This document shows, in pieces, positions 1-11,255 of a stretch of DNA of 64,000 nt. The position numbers and the translations under genes were made by a program. Position 1 is the first letter of the stretch. Every line of letters begins with the position of its first letter. The stretch lies in contig ONAR01000019.1 of NCBI GenBank assembly GCA_900315835.1, forward strand, positions 1 to 64,000, in the 5' to 3' direction. The stretch is from an uncultured Prevotella sp. Lineage in GTDB: Bacteria; Bacteroidota; Bacteroidia; Bacteroidales; Bacteroidaceae. The notes under the pieces are model-generated. The model was not told the DNA's origin, did not search any database, and was given only the letters and a program-made list of their open reading frames with translations.

Positions 1-85
1 TAAAATCTGCGTTATCTGCGTGAGAACCTGTACTGCGCTTACGCTAATCGCGCTGATGTGTGGGAAAAATGCCATACCAAGGGTT

Positions 86-114
86 GGTGGCCGGCACCAA
101 GCCGGCCACTACAC
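86..114. repeat. Dispersed palindromic repeat, family A, copy 1
   Basis: This 29-base core has GTGGCCGG and CCGGCCAC arms around a short loop, so it can form a strong hairpin in DNA or RNA. Similar cores lie at 20135-20163, 20246-20274, 29124-29152, 29480-29508, 45241-45269 and 45321-45349. Several copies share a flank like ATACCAAGGG. No coding is seen in positions 1-283; the remainder holds this repeat and a G/C-block repeat at 243-275. Confidence 0.8.
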
Positions 115-242
115 TGCTACCAAGGTTGCATACTTCCACGGACTTTATCCGCTGCGCGGTTGATTGGCCTTTGTTTGTTAGTATTCTTACCAACAATCTT
201 CAATATTCTTACCTTATAATTTAATATCCGGTAAGGTCTTTT

Positions 243-275
243 CCCCTCCCCTTGGGGGAGGGTTAGGGAGGGGCT
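243..275. repeat. CCCTCCCC/GGGGAGGG repeat, family G, copy 1
   Basis: An imperfect inverted repeat of C-rich and G-rich blocks just beyond the stop codon of the neopullulanase gene. Related copies sit at 4552-4620 and inside the GH97 signal-peptide region at 6731-6812. It could fold into a hairpin at the end of the starch-enzyme transcript, but it has no clear U-tract. Confidence 0.7.
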
Positions 276-283
276 TTGGGCTC

Positions 284-2137
284 TTAGAATTCCAAAATAA
301 GGGCTGCGCGGGGCGGGAGCGTGAGGTCGTGGGAGAGGTCGACGGTCTCGCCGGTGACGATGTCGCGGGCGGTGGTGTGCGACCCGATGACCTCGGCGTA
401 GCGGGCGACGACGAGGCTGGCGGCGCTGCGCTTACCGTTGAGGATGGTCAGCACCGTGCGGCCGTTGTACTGGCGCGCAATGACGTAGACGCCCTTCCAC
501 GGAATGAACTGCTTCTGCGCGCCGCGGCTGATGACCTCATTGCCCTGACGCCAGTGCAGCACCGTACTCAGCCAGGTGAACATCGCGTTCTCGGCCTTGG
601 TGCGGCCGTCGGCGGTGAAGCAGTTGTGCGTGTCGCCGGGGAAGCCACCGGGAAAATCTTTGCGCACGTAACCGTCGGTGACCTCCTTGGTACCGTTGAG
701 CAGCACCTCGGTACCGTAGTAGAGCTGCGGGATGCGATTGATGGTGAGCAAGAGGGCCAGTGCCTGCTTGAGCATCGTCGAGTCCTTGGTATTGCCGAGG
801 AAACGGTCGGTGTCGTGGTTCTCGATGAACGCCAGTACATGCGACGGGTCGTTGTAGAGGTAGTCGTAGCAGAGCGAGTTGTAGATGCGGTTGAAGCCGT
901 TCCACCAGTCGTCGGTCTCCTCGCGCTTGGCTTGGTTGAGCTTGTCGTAGAAGCTGAAGTCCATGACGGTCTTCAGGTAGCTGTTCATCGTCGAGAGCTT
1001 CGAGTCCTTCTGCCATGCGGCGGTATAGGCCGGTTCGGTGACCCATGTCTCGCCGACGGTGTTGAAGTTGGGGTATTCGTTGTCCAATACGCGCATCCAC
1101 TCGGCCATGGCCTTGCGGTCGGCGTAGGGATAGGTGTCCATGCGTATGCCGTCGATGTCGGCCGTCTCTATCCACCACTCACTGTTCTGGATGAGATAAC
1201 GCATGAGGTGCGGGTTGCGCTGGTTGAGGTCGGGCATCGACTTGACAAACCATCCGTCGGTGGTCTCGCGCTTGTCGATGTCGGAGGCGTAGGGGTCGAG
1301 CACCGGCGTGAGCTTGTAGCTGGTCTGCAGACCGTAGTTGGGATTGTTGAACCAGTCCTTCGAAGGCGGGTCGATGTTCCAGGGGTGGTAGTCGCTGCAG
1401 TGGTTGAAAATCATGTCCATCACCACCTTCAGCCCGCGCTGGTGGCAAGCTTCGATGAGCGCCTTATATTCGGCGTTGGTGCCGAAGCGGGGGTCGACCT
1501 TATAGTAGTCGGTGGTGGCGTAGCCGTGATAGGAGCTGTTGACGCCGTGGTCGTTGGGCCAGTCGTTCTCCAAGATGGGCGTGAACCACAGTGCGGTGAC
1601 GCCGAGCGAGGTGAAGTAGTCGAGGTGCTGACTGATGCCGGCGAGGTCGCCGCCGTGGCGCAGGCTGGGTTTGGTGCGGTCGCAGACCTGGTCACGCATG
1701 CCCTTGACCACGTCGTTCTTCGGGTTGCCGTTGGCGAAGCGGTCGGGCATGAGGAGGTAGAGCACGTCGGCGTTGGAGAAGCCACAGTGGTCCTCGGCGC
1801 GCATGGTGCGGTTCTTGAGGGTGTAGCGTATTTTCTTACCGTCGAAGTTGAGCGTCATCTGTCCGGCCTTGGCGCCGTCGAGATTGAGGTAAACCAGGAG
1901 GTAGTTGGGCGAGTCGAGTCGTACGATGGAGTCGACCTTGACACCGGGGTAGTCGGTGGTGACCGACTTGATGTCTTTGATGTTCTTGCCGTAGACCATG
2001 AGCTGTAGGCTCGGGTCTTTCATGCCCACATACCAGTCGGTGGGGTCGATGCGGGTGATGTTGGCGGCGGAGGCGGAGGTGGCGGAGGCGGCTAACAAGC
2101 CGGCGCCGAGCGCGAGTGTCATGAGAGCTTTCTTCAT
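284..2137 (-). CDS. susA: Neopullulanase / cyclomaltodextrinase-like GH13 (SusA-like)
   Basis: Predicted 617-residue periplasmic enzyme that cleaves maltooligosaccharides delivered by the Sus uptake system. The start at 2137 gives a normal signal peptide (MKKALMTLALGAG, then SASA). The frame stays open a further 26 codons upstream, but those codons are 9-bp repeat and are not believed coding. After an N-terminal beta domain typical of this family, the GH13 motifs follow: DMIFNH (about 241), GIRMD with the nucleophile Asp near 334, VGETW with the acid Glu near 363, and ENHDTD with Asp near 442. It is last in a run malQ, GH97, pullulanase, neopullulanase. Family assignment is firm; the exact substrate (pullulan versus cyclodextrin) is not decided by sequence. 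Confidence 0.92.
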   Translation of the reverse strand: MKKALMTLALGAGLLAASATSASAANITRIDPTDWYVGMKDPSLQLMVYGKNIKDIKSVTTDYPGVKVDSIVRLDSPNYLLVYLNLDGAKAGQMTLNFDGKKIRYTLKNRTMRAEDHCGFSNADVLYLLMPDRFANGNPKNDVVKGMRDQVCDRTKPSLRHGGDLAGISQHLDYFTSLGVTALWFTPILENDWPNDHGVNSSYHGYATTDYYKVDPRFGTNAEYKALIEACHQRGLKVVMDMIFNHCSDYHPWNIDPPSKDWFNNPNYGLQTSYKLTPVLDPYASDIDKRETTDGWFVKSMPDLNQRNPHLMRYLIQNSEWWIETADIDGIRMDTYPYADRKAMAEWMRVLDNEYPNFNTVGETWVTEPAYTAAWQKDSKLSTMNSYLKTVMDFSFYDKLNQAKREETDDWWNGFNRIYNSLCYDYLYNDPSHVLAFIENHDTDRFLGNTKDSTMLKQALALLLTINRIPQLYYGTEVLLNGTKEVTDGYVRKDFPGGFPGDTHNCFTADGRTKAENAMFTWLSTVLHWRQGNEVISRGAQKQFIPWKGVYVIARQYNGRTVLTILNGKRSAASLVVARYAEVIGSHTTARDIVTGETVDLSHDLTLPPRAALILEF

Positions 2138-2138
2138 T

Positions 2139-2232
2139 ATAGAGATTTTTATAGAAGATATAGAGGGGATAGAAGCTATAGAAGCCATAGAAGCTATAGA
2201 GGGGATAGAAGCCATAGAAGCTATAGAGGGCT
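2139..2232. repeat. 9-bp ATAGAAGCT-type tandem repeat, family D
   Basis: Imperfect array of ATAGAAGCT / ATAGAGGGG units filling the whole gap between the pullulanase stop and the neopullulanase start. Because the unit is 9 bp, the neopullulanase frame stays open through it. Similar arrays occur at 6866-6950, 29724-29760 and 32027-32147. Confidence 0.85.
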
Positions 2233-4384
2233 AACGCCGGAGGATGAGCGCCGACTGGGCGTCAACGACGACGGAGCCGGTGGAAGCGCCAGTAGGAGCG
2301 GCGCCATTCCTGGCGCCGGTAGGAGCAGCTTTTGAAGCAGCTGTAGGAGCGGCGCCATTCCTGGCGCCGGATACACTAACCACCTCATCGCTCTCCTCGT
2401 TGATCACCCCATCGCAGCCGACGACGGTGTAATTGCCGACGGGGATGGGAACGGACTTGGCCTCACGACTGCCATTGAGGATGACAATGATGTCTTGCCA
2501 CGGGTCGATGCCGGTGAGGTCGTGTAGACGGAAGGCGACGACATTGCTGGGGAAGTCGGCGACGGGCTTGCCGAGACTGTCAACGTCGAGGAACTGAAGG
2601 TGGCGGCGCACGAGGTCGGCCTTACCGAGACGGAAGGCGGGGTGATGCTGACGGAGCTGGATGAGTTGCTGGTAATAGCTGAACACCTGCGGGTATTTGC
2701 GCAGGTTCTCCCAGCGGAGGGCGTTGATCGAGTCGGGCGAGTTGTAGCTGTTGTGCACGCCCTGCTTATCGCGCAGCATCTCCTCGCCGCTGAGCATGAA
2801 CGGTACGCCCTGCGAGGTGAAGACAGCCGTCTGGGCGAGGAGGTCGAGGCGGATGAGCTCGGCGTCGGTGATGCCGGGGATGGAGGCGCGCAGGCGGTCG
2901 ACGAGGCACATGTCGTCGTGGCAGGAGACGTAGCTAATCTGCTGCGTCGGTTCATTGGCCCACGGCTTACGGCTGTAGTTCACCTTGGTCATGTCGACCT
3001 GCGGGTGGGCGATGGCGCCGACAATACCGAACTTCACGCTCTCCTCCTCACTGGGCTGTCCGGCGAGGAAGGCACCTTTGTGGTCATCGTTGAACGGACC
3101 GCGGAGGGCGTCGCGCAGGTCATCGCTGAAGGCGCCGATGCCGTGGAGCTGCGGGGTGTTGGCCTTCACGGCGAGCTGCTCCGTAGGGTAGGCGCACTGT
3201 CCGGCGCTCCAGCCCTCACCATAGATATAGATGGAGGGGTCGATCTGGTTGACCTCGTCGCGGATGGCGTTCATCGTCTCGATGTCGTGCACGCCCATGA
3301 GGTCGAAGCGGAAGCCGTCGATGTGGTATTCGTTTATCCAGTATTTCACGCTGGCGAGCATGAAGTCGCGCATGATGGGCTTGTCTGAGGCCGTCTCGTT
3401 GCCGCAGCCGGAGCCGTTGCTCGGCGTACCGTCGGCGTTGAAACGGTAGTAGGCGTTGGGCCATGTCTTCTGGAAGTTGCTGTTGTCGAGGTCGAAGGTA
3501 TGGTTGTAGACCACGTCGAGGATGACGCGGATGCCGGCCTTATGCAGGGCCTGCACCATCTGCTTGAACTCGCGGATGCGGCAGGTGGGGTCGTAGGGGT
3601 CGGTGGCGTAGCTGCCCTCGGGTACGTTGTAGTTGAGCGGGTCGTAGCCCCAGTTGTACTGCGGCTCATCGAGGCGCGTCTCGTCGACCGAGGCGTAGTC
3701 GAACGACGGGAGGATGTGGATGGCGTTGACGCCGAGGCGCTTGAGGTAGTTGATGGCCCAGGGTTCGGTGAGCGCGAGGAACTTCCCCGGATACTTCGTG
3801 GCGACGCGCTTGTCGAGCACCGATGGGTCGTGGTTGACATTGCGCCAGATGGAGAAGTCGCGGATGTGCATCTCGTAGATGACGAGGTCGGCAGGCGACT
3901 TGAGTGCGAGCCTGCGGTCGCTCTCCCACCCCACCGGATCGGTCTCGGTCAGGTCGATAATGGCGCCGCGCTGACCATTGACACCGACGGCGCGGGCAAA
4001 GACGCCGGGCGTCTCGCGGGGATGGCGCTTGTCGCCGGAGATGTCGAAGGTGTAGAACTTTCCTTTCCAGTTGCCCTTCACGGTGGCTGTCCAGCCGCCG
4101 GGTTCGGTGCACTTCATCTTCACCGTCTTGAGCGGCTTGCCACCCAGACCAGCGCTATAGATCCGCAGTACCGCCGTCTTACCCTTCGACGGACAGCCGA
4201 GGAAGGCGAACGACGTGGACTTAGGGGTGTAGTCGACTTGGGAGTAATAGTCCATGGCCATCGTGGCGGGGTCGACGGGCGATGGCGAAACAGGACTGGC
4301 CTGCAAGGGCGAAAGAGGACTGGCCTGTGTGCAGGCCGGGAGAAAAAGGAAGGCCACGAGGGCGAAAAGGGAAGGAAACTGCAT
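2231..4384 (-). CDS. pulA: Type I pullulanase, GH13, lipoprotein
   Basis: Predicted 717-residue debranching enzyme that hydrolyses alpha-1,6 links in pullulan and branched starch. The start at 4384 gives a lipoprotein signal (LFLPAC, Cys near 18), so it is probably anchored in a membrane. An N-terminal CBM48-like region precedes YEMHIRDFS and the pullulanase hallmark YNWGYDP (about 243-249). GH13 motifs are DVVYNH (290), [11 protein letters not shown] (nucleophile Asp near 361), YGEGW (Glu near 390) and CHDD (about 489). Oddly, the last 45 residues contain an Ala/Gly/Asn repeat (GARNGAAPT units) encoded by a GC-rich DNA repeat at about 2285-2370. The final residues, SALILRR, look like the normal family end. 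The frame is also open upstream of 4384 through repeat DNA, which is not believed coding. Confidence 0.93.
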   Translation of the reverse strand: MQFPSLFALVAFLFLPACTQASPLSPLQASPVSPSPVDPATMAMDYYSQVDYTPKSTSFAFLGCPSKGKTAVLRIYSAGLGGKPLKTVKMKCTEPGGWTATVKGNWKGKFYTFDISGDKRHPRETPGVFARAVGVNGQRGAIIDLTETDPVGWESDRRLALKSPADLVIYEMHIRDFSIWRNVNHDPSVLDKRVATKYPGKFLALTEPWAINYLKRLGVNAIHILPSFDYASVDETRLDEPQYNWGYDPLNYNVPEGSYATDPYDPTCRIREFKQMVQALHKAGIRVILDVVYNHTFDLDNSNFQKTWPNAYYRFNADGTPSNGSGCGNETASDKPIMRDFMLASVKYWINEYHIDGFRFDLMGVHDIETMNAIRDEVNQIDPSIYIYGEGWSAGQCAYPTEQLAVKANTPQLHGIGAFSDDLRDALRGPFNDDHKGAFLAGQPSEEESVKFGIVGAIAHPQVDMTKVNYSRKPWANEPTQQISYVSCHDDMCLVDRLRASIPGITDAELIRLDLLAQTAVFTSQGVPFMLSGEEMLRDKQGVHNSYNSPDSINALRWENLRKYPQVFSYYQQLIQLRQHHPAFRLGKADLVRRHLQFLDVDSLGKPVADFPSNVVAFRLHDLTGIDPWQDIIVILNGSREAKSVPIPVGNYTVVGCDGVINEESDEVVSVSGARNGAAPTAASKAAPTGARNGAAPTGASTGSVVVDAQSALILRR
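2285..2370. repeat. GC-rich repeat inside the pullulanase C-terminus
   Basis: Two near-identical copies of a block reading GTAGGAGCGGCGCC then ATTCCTGGCGCCG, separated by a related AGGAGCAGCTTTTGAAGCAG block. Each carries a GGCGCC palindrome. The whole lies in frame within the pullulanase gene and encodes [13 protein letters not shown] repeats. Confidence 0.8.
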
Positions 4385-4412
4385 GGGGAAGAGAGTTATA
4401 GGGAAAATAGGA

Positions 4413-4445
4413 GGCGCTGCACAGCAGCGCCCTACAGAACGGGAG
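4413..4445. repeat. Hairpin repeat, family J, copy 1
   Basis: Perfect inverted repeat GGCGCTG-CACAG-CAGCGCC followed by CTACAGAAC and a purine run, 29 bases upstream of the pullulanase start. A second copy with the same tail lies at 29759-29790, upstream of the amylase. It would form a hairpin in the pullulanase 5' leader or in the preceding spacer. Confidence 0.75.
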
Positions 4446-4447
4446 CC

Positions 4448-4620
4448 CACCACTATGACCAAAGCGACCGATGGCTACCACCATCGTAACTAAGCGGCCG
4501 ACGGCTACCACCATCGTTACTGAGCGGCCAGGGGTGACGCCATTGTAATCAGCCCCTCCCCATTTGGGGGAGGGCCCTCTTCGCGCCAAACGCGAAGAGG
4601 GGGTGGGGCCGGAAGTGCCG
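4448..4620. repeat. 31-bp tandem units plus family G repeat
   Basis: The spacer between the GH97 stop and the pullulanase start (265 bp) holds about three units of a 31-bp repeat (GGCTACCACCATCGT core) and then a family G block, CCCCTCCCC...GGGGGAGGG, with a second hairpin CTCTTCGCG/CGCGAAGAG. No gene is seen. Confidence 0.7.
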
Positions 4621-4649
4621 CCGGGCCGGACGGTGGGGCCTGAGGCCCG

Positions 4650-6950
<2,301 letters not shown>

Positions 6951-6968
6951 AGCCTGTTGGGTGGTTCT

Positions 6969-9647
6969 TTACCTCCCACTCTCCTGCACCAGATCCTTGA
7001 TGTTCTGCGTGAAGCTCTTGTCCTCGATGAGGTCCTCGATGTTGACGTGCATGCGGTAACGCCAGTAGTACTGCGGGATGGCGGGGACATTGATGCGCTC
7101 GGCGTCGGCATCCTTCAGCCGCAGGTTCTCGTCCATAGCCATCCAGTCCTGGATGCTGAGGATGCAGAGCATCGACGGCGACATGAGCTGACGCGAGAGG
7201 ATGTCTCGGGCCAGCCAACCGGGCAGCGGATGAGGTGCGGGACCCTGACGGTAGAGCATCGTGTTGTAGTATTCCTGCGTGCGGGCGTAGTCCTCATCCC
7301 ACCACTGCCGCAACGTGGGCATGTCGTGGGTAGAGAAAGTGCAGACCGAACGGTAGGGGTTGCGGCTGAGATGACCGAAGCGCACCGTCGGGTCCTTCGG
7401 CATCGACTGAATCTCCAAGGAGAGGATGCGCAACTGGTTCATCACCCAAGGCACGCAGTCGGGCACCATGCCGAGGTCCTCGGCGCAGACGAGCATACGC
7501 GTGGCCTGAACGAGGACGGGCAGCTTCTTCATGGCCTCGCCGTACCAGAACTGGTTGTTGCGCCGGTAATAATAGTCGTTGTAGAGGTTGTTGAACGCCG
7601 TCTTGTCGATGTCGTAAAGGCTCTCGTAGACGAAGTCGAGCTGGGCGGTGATGCGCGGATGGAACTTCGACGCATCCTTGCGGTCGCGAACGAACAGCAC
7701 GTCGCTGACGAGCGCCATCAGACCGTCGCGCAGGTTGAGCTGCAGTTCATCGGTGACGCCCTTGAAGGCGTCGGCAATCTTCCGCTGCGTGTCGTATTCC
7801 GGTTTCATGCGGTAGCGCTCGCTGTCGATGGGTTCAAGGTACTGCTCCTTCACCTTGGCGGCATCGTCATGGAAGACGCGGTCGAGCACCCAGTCGGTGA
7901 TGAACGGCGTGGTGTAGCGCTCCTCCTGGAAGTTGAAGCCGTAGCTGCGTATCTCGTCGGCCGTCATGGCGAGCGAGGGCGAGAACTGACCGAGCAGACC
8001 GTGGACGGCCTCGATGGGAATCTCCCAGATGCGGAAGAAGCCCAGGACGTGGTCGATGCGGTAGGCGTCGAAGTATTTGGCCATATTGCGGAAGCGGCGT
8101 ATCCACCACTGGCAGCCGTCCTTGAGCATCTCATCCCAGTTGTAGGTGGGGAAGCCCCAGTTCTGGCCGTTGACCGAGAAGGCGTCGGGCGGTGCACCAG
8201 CCTGACCGTTGAGGTTGAAGTAGCGCGGCTCCATCCAGACGTCGCAGCCGTGGCGGCTCACGCCGATGGGGATATCGCCCTTGAGGATGACGTGGTGCTG
8301 ACGGGCGTACTGATGGGCGTCGGCCATCTGCTCATCGAGGATGAACTGTACGAAATACCAGAAGGCGACGTGCTTGTAGGCCTTCGACCGACTGTTGGCC
8401 AATTCCTTGCGGTCGGCCTCATCCCAGATGCGGTGGTCGGGCCATTGCGAGAAGTCGGCTGTGCCGTACTCGTCGCGAAGCGTGCAGAACTGGGCGTAAG
8501 GCACGAGCCAGTGCTCGTTCTCCTTGAAGAACTCGCGGTAGGCGTGGGTGCCGAGCGTCTTGGCGCCTTCCTGTTCGTAAAGTGCCTTGAGGTAGGCGAG
8601 TTTGGCGTTGTTGACGCGCTCGTAGTCAATCTTCGGCAGGGCATTGAGCTCACGGCGCTCCTTCTCGAACTGCTCCCGCAGTTTGGCATCTTTCAGTTCG
8701 GGCAGTGCGCTGAGGTCGGCATACTGCGGATGGAGGGCGAAGATGCTGATGCAGCTATAGGGATAGGAGTCGGTCCAAGTGTGGGTGGAGGTGGTGTCGT
8801 TGATGGGCAGCACCTGCAGCACATGCTGACCAGTGAGGGCGATGTAGTCGATGAAGCGCTTCACGTCGCCGAAGTCGCCCACGCCGAACGAGTGTTTGCT
8901 GCGCAGGGAGAAGACGGGGACGAGGGTGCCGGCCACGCGGGCGTCGTAGATGGGGAAGAAAGCCTGGTTGAGGTCGTAAACCACCACTTCGCCGCTGTCG
9001 AGGACGGGCAGCTTGATGGTGCGGTTGTAGCCGCTCTCCCAGATGACATCCTCGCGGTCGTCGTCGCTGACGGCCACGAACTTAAACTCCATCATGCCGT
9101 CGGGGAACATGTTGGCGTCAAGGTTGATGATCCATTCGTTGTAGCTATGCTCCGTCATCGGCAGACTCTTGCTGGCATCCCAGTCGCCAAACTCCTTGCC
9201 TTCGCCGACGATGGCCAACCGATGGCGTGCTCTCAACTGCGGGGCGCGCACCACGAGGCGTACGGTGTGGGTGAAGGGCGTCGGCGCGAGCATCTTGTGC
9301 TTGCGCGCGAACAGACAGTCGGTAAAGGCTGAACTGTAGAGATAGGAGTCTTCGGGGATGTCGTGCCAGCGGTCGTAGATGGTGTAGCGGCCCCCGCGGG
9401 CGTCGTCGAGCTCGAGTCGGTGGGTGATGGTGGTCCACTCGCGGCGCTCACTGCGGCCGTCGCGCTCGATGTCGTAGAAATAGTCGATGACATCGGGATG
9501 AACCGACGGCATATTGAGATTGTAGCTCCAACGCACGCCGTTGGCAGTCATCATTCTATACTTGGTGGTCTCACTGCCGTTGACTACGTTCAGCACAACC
9601 TCCTCGCCGAATCGCGTGCGGTAATCCACATTAAAATGTAAGTTCAT
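6969..9647 (-). CDS. malQ: 4-alpha-glucanotransferase (amylomaltase), GH77 with N-terminal starch-binding domains
   Basis: Predicted 892-residue cytoplasmic enzyme that transfers maltosyl and longer units between maltodextrins and releases glucose. There is no signal peptide. The first 240 residues look like two CBM20-type starch-binding domains (second near VVRAPQLRARHRLAIVG, with EFGDWDASKSLPM). The GH77 domain follows, with nucleophile Asp in YRIDHVLGFFRIWEIP, CAEDLGMVPDCV and STHDMPTLRQWWDED. This long architecture is the form usual in Bacteroidetes. It is the first gene of the minus-strand starch-enzyme run, and its upstream region has both regulatory motifs shared with susC, lacI and the amylase gene. 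Confidence 0.95.
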   Translation of the reverse strand: MNLHFNVDYRTRFGEEVVLNVVNGSETTKYRMMTANGVRWSYNLNMPSVHPDVIDYFYDIERDGRSERREWTTITHRLELDDARGGRYTIYDRWHDIPEDSYLYSSAFTDCLFARKHKMLAPTPFTHTVRLVVRAPQLRARHRLAIVGEGKEFGDWDASKSLPMTEHSYNEWIINLDANMFPDGMMEFKFVAVSDDDREDVIWESGYNRTIKLPVLDSGEVVVYDLNQAFFPIYDARVAGTLVPVFSLRSKHSFGVGDFGDVKRFIDYIALTGQHVLQVLPINDTTSTHTWTDSYPYSCISIFALHPQYADLSALPELKDAKLREQFEKERRELNALPKIDYERVNNAKLAYLKALYEQEGAKTLGTHAYREFFKENEHWLVPYAQFCTLRDEYGTADFSQWPDHRIWDEADRKELANSRSKAYKHVAFWYFVQFILDEQMADAHQYARQHHVILKGDIPIGVSRHGCDVWMEPRYFNLNGQAGAPPDAFSVNGQNWGFPTYNWDEMLKDGCQWWIRRFRNMAKYFDAYRIDHVLGFFRIWEIPIEAVHGLLGQFSPSLAMTADEIRSYGFNFQEERYTTPFITDWVLDRVFHDDAAKVKEQYLEPIDSERYRMKPEYDTQRKIADAFKGVTDELQLNLRDGLMALVSDVLFVRDRKDASKFHPRITAQLDFVYESLYDIDKTAFNNLYNDYYYRRNNQFWYGEAMKKLPVLVQATRMLVCAEDLGMVPDCVPWVMNQLRILSLEIQSMPKDPTVRFGHLSRNPYRSVCTFSTHDMPTLRQWWDEDYARTQEYYNTMLYRQGPAPHPLPGWLARDILSRQLMSPSMLCILSIQDWMAMDENLRLKDADAERINVPAIPQYYWRYRMHVNIEDLIEDKSFTQNIKDLVQESGR

Positions 9648-9670
9648 AGCCTTTAGAATTAATTTTAATG

Positions 9671-9678
9671 CGAAGTTA
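9671..9678 (-). promoter_or_regulatory. Putative malQ -7 promoter element (TAACTTCG)
   Basis: On the minus strand the sequence TAACTTCGCA lies 24 bases before the malQ start. It deviates from the Bacteroidetes TAnnTTTG consensus by TTCG, but the same ten bases recur before the amylase gene at 29893-29902. Confidence 0.5.
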
Positions 9679-9696
9679 GCGAAAAAGGGGTAATAA

Positions 9697-9710
9697 TTGA
9701 TTTATGTCAT
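9697..9710. promoter_or_regulatory. TTGAT-N4-RTCAW box upstream of malQ
   Basis: TTGATTTATGTCAT, a palindrome-like match to the TTGAT-N4-ATCAA architecture bound by CRP/FNR-family regulators. The same box occurs upstream of lacI, susC, the amylase gene and a candidate small RNA. The regulator itself is not in the window. Confidence 0.55.
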
Positions 9711-9734
9711 TGCGCTTGTTGCGCAAAGAAAAGC

Positions 9735-9747
9735 GTAAACGATTGCA
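9735..9747. promoter_or_regulatory. Putative LacI-type operator upstream of malQ
   Basis: GTAAACGATTGCA matches sites before susC (29048-29060) and the amylase gene (29826-29837) and resembles TGCAAACCATTGCA beside lacI. A central CG in an A/T context is typical of LacI-family operators. Binding by the local LacI protein is inferred. Confidence 0.6.
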
Positions 9748-9761
9748 TGAAGAAGGGGCTT

Positions 9762-9834
9762 GGAAGTACAGAAGTCCAGGAGTCCGGAAGTACAGAAGTC
9801 CAGGAGTCCGGAAGTCCGGAAGTCCAGTCATTAC
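9762..9834. repeat. GAAGTCCG/GAAGTCCA tandem repeat, family B, copy 1
   Basis: An array of 7-8-bp GAAGTCC-type units ending in the fixed sequence CCAGTCATTAC. Other copies are at 11050-11087, 11531-11757, 11816-11925, 13072-13218 (inside purL) and 29218-29408. Confidence 0.85.
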
Positions 9835-9892
9835 CATAGAGGGATACATTGGGGGTTGGATGCACCCTCTTTAGTGTTCTGCGTTTTGCAGT

Positions 9893-10468
9893 TCAATAGA
9901 GCAGTACCAGGCCGGCGATGGCCGCATAGCCAATCATGTGGATAGGATTGACCTTGAGCTTATAGGTGCCGTAGAACGTGGCGAGGAACAGCAGTACGCT
10001 GATGACGAACTGCCAGAGGTTAACCTTCGGGTCGCCGAAGTTCTCCTTGTTGAGCAGCAGGATGGTGGCGGCGGCCAACAGTCCGACGACCGTAGGACGC
10101 AGACCGAGGAAAATATGCTGCACGGCGCTGGTCTTCATGTATTTCATGAACAGCTTGCTGATGAGAATCATCAGGACGAATGACGGCAGGACGAGGGCGA
10201 ACGTCGAGGTGAACGAACCGAGGACGGCCAGCACGTTGCCCATGCCCGCATTGTGGATGGCGGTGTAGCCGCAGTAGGTGGCTGAGTTGATGCCGACCGG
10301 CCCGGGCGTCATCTGACTGATGGCGACGATATTGGTGAACTCGGCCGACGACAGCCAGTGGTGGTTGCGCACGGTCTCCATCTGGATGAGCGAGAGCATG
10401 CCGTAGCCGCCGCCGAAACCGAAGAGACCTATCTTGAAGAATGCCCAGAAGAGTTTGAGGAATATCAT
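9893..10468 (-). CDS. chrA: Chromate transporter family protein, second half (CHR)
   Basis: Predicted 191-residue inner-membrane protein with the CHR opening LKLFWAFFKIGLFGFGGGYG, the conserved MTPGPVGINSATYCGY segment and several hydrophobic helices. It is one of a pair of short CHR proteins: the partner ends five bases upstream of this start, so the two are probably co-translated and form a heteromer. The family can export chromate, but most Bacteroidetes members have no tested substrate, so the chromate function is uncertain. Confidence 0.85.
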   Translation of the reverse strand: MIFLKLFWAFFKIGLFGFGGGYGMLSLIQMETVRNHHWLSSAEFTNIVAISQMTPGPVGINSATYCGYTAIHNAGMGNVLAVLGSFTSTFALVLPSFVLMILISKLFMKYMKTSAVQHIFLGLRPTVVGLLAAATILLLNKENFGDPKVNLWQFVISVLLFLATFYGTYKLKVNPIHMIGYAAIAGLVLLY

Positions 10469-10472
10469 GACG

Positions 10473-11255
10473 CTAATCTTTTAATGCAATACGACCATAG
10501 AGATAACCACCCACGCCGGCTGCGATAATCACCCAGATGGGGTTGACATTGAGCGCGCAGATGAGGATGGCGCAGGCAATGGGTATCCAAACGTTGTTGA
10601 GTCCAATCTTCGCGCTCTTGGCGAGGTTGAACGTGGGTACGGCGATGAGCGCCACAACGGCGGGCCGGATGCCGTTGAACATCGCGGCAATCCAGTGAAT
10701 TGACATGAACTGCCGCAGCACCATCGCAATGATAAGGATGATGATGAACGACGGCAATACGGCGCCGAGAGTGGTGCAGAGCGCGCCCTTCGTGCCTTTC
10801 AGGCGGTAGCCGATGAACGTAGCGATATTGGCCGCGAAGACACCCGGACAGCTCTGCGCGATGGCGATGAGGTCGAGGAAGTCTTCCTTCCCTATCCACT
10901 TGTTCTTATCAACTACCTCCGCCTCGATGATGGGTATCATGGCGTAGCCGCCACCCAAGGTGAAGGCGCCGATCTTGAAGAAGGTGGAGAAGAGAAGGGA
11001 GTATTTGGGAAGGCCGGAAGAAGGCTTTCGAAGGCCGGAAGAAGGCTTTCGAAGTCCGGAAGTCCCGAAGTCCTGAAGTCCAGTCATATGGCCAGCGGAA
11101 GACAGGCCAGCGGAAGACAGGCCAGCGGAAGACTGACCAGCGGAAGACTGACCAGCGGAAGACTGACCAGCAGAAGACTGACCAGCGGAAGACTGACCAG
11201 CAGAAGACTGACTGGAGGAAGAAGGATTGTTATGAAATGTGTTATTTGACATCAT
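10473..11255 (-). CDS. chrA: Chromate transporter family protein, first half, with repeat-encoded N-terminus
   Basis: Predicted membrane protein of 260 residues if started at the MM pair at 11255. The CHR domain proper begins about 85 residues in (LLFSTFFKIGAFTLGGGYA; then AQSCPGVFAANIATFIGYR). The segment before it is low-complexity: eight SSAGQ-like repeats from a 15-bp tandem array, then SGLRKP units from family B-like DNA. CHR proteins normally start directly with the first helix, so most of this extension was probably acquired by repeat growth. An internal ATG at 11087 (MTGLQDFGTSG) is another possible start. The gene overlaps the end of the four-helix-bundle gene by a few bases. Confidence 0.75.
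   Translation of the reverse strand: MMSNNTFHNNPSSSSQSSAGQSSAGQSSAGQSSAGQSSAGQSSAGLSSAGLSSAGHMTGLQDFGTSGLRKPSSGLRKPSSGLPKYSLLFSTFFKIGAFTLGGGYAMIPIIEAEVVDKNKWIGKEDFLDLIAIAQSCPGVFAANIATFIGYRLKGTKGALCTTLGAVLPSFIIILIIAMVLRQFMSIHWIAAMFNGIRPAVVALIAVPTFNLAKSAKIGLNNVWIPIACAILICALNVNPIWVIIAAGVGGYLYGRIALKD
11091..11210. repeat. Eight 15-bp tandem units in the chromate-transporter N-terminus
   Basis: Units read GCCAGCGGAAGACAG or ACCAGCGGAAGACTG, in frame, each coding five residues (SSAGQ or SSAGL on the minus strand). The repeat number could vary without shifting the frame. Confidence 0.85.

Noticed and set aside
329..2008. Open frame of 559 codons opposite the neopullulanase gene
   Set aside because: Antisense shadow in GC-rich coding DNA; valine/alanine/glutamate-rich with no domain, while the minus strand has complete GH13 motifs.
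2137..2215. Upstream extension of the neopullulanase (26 codons)
   Set aside because: Encodes a repetitive SIASIPSI peptide from 9-bp repeats and would bury the signal peptide.
6957..9332. Open frame of 791 codons opposite malQ
   Set aside because: Antisense shadow; the minus-strand frame has the full GH77 domain and catalytic residues.
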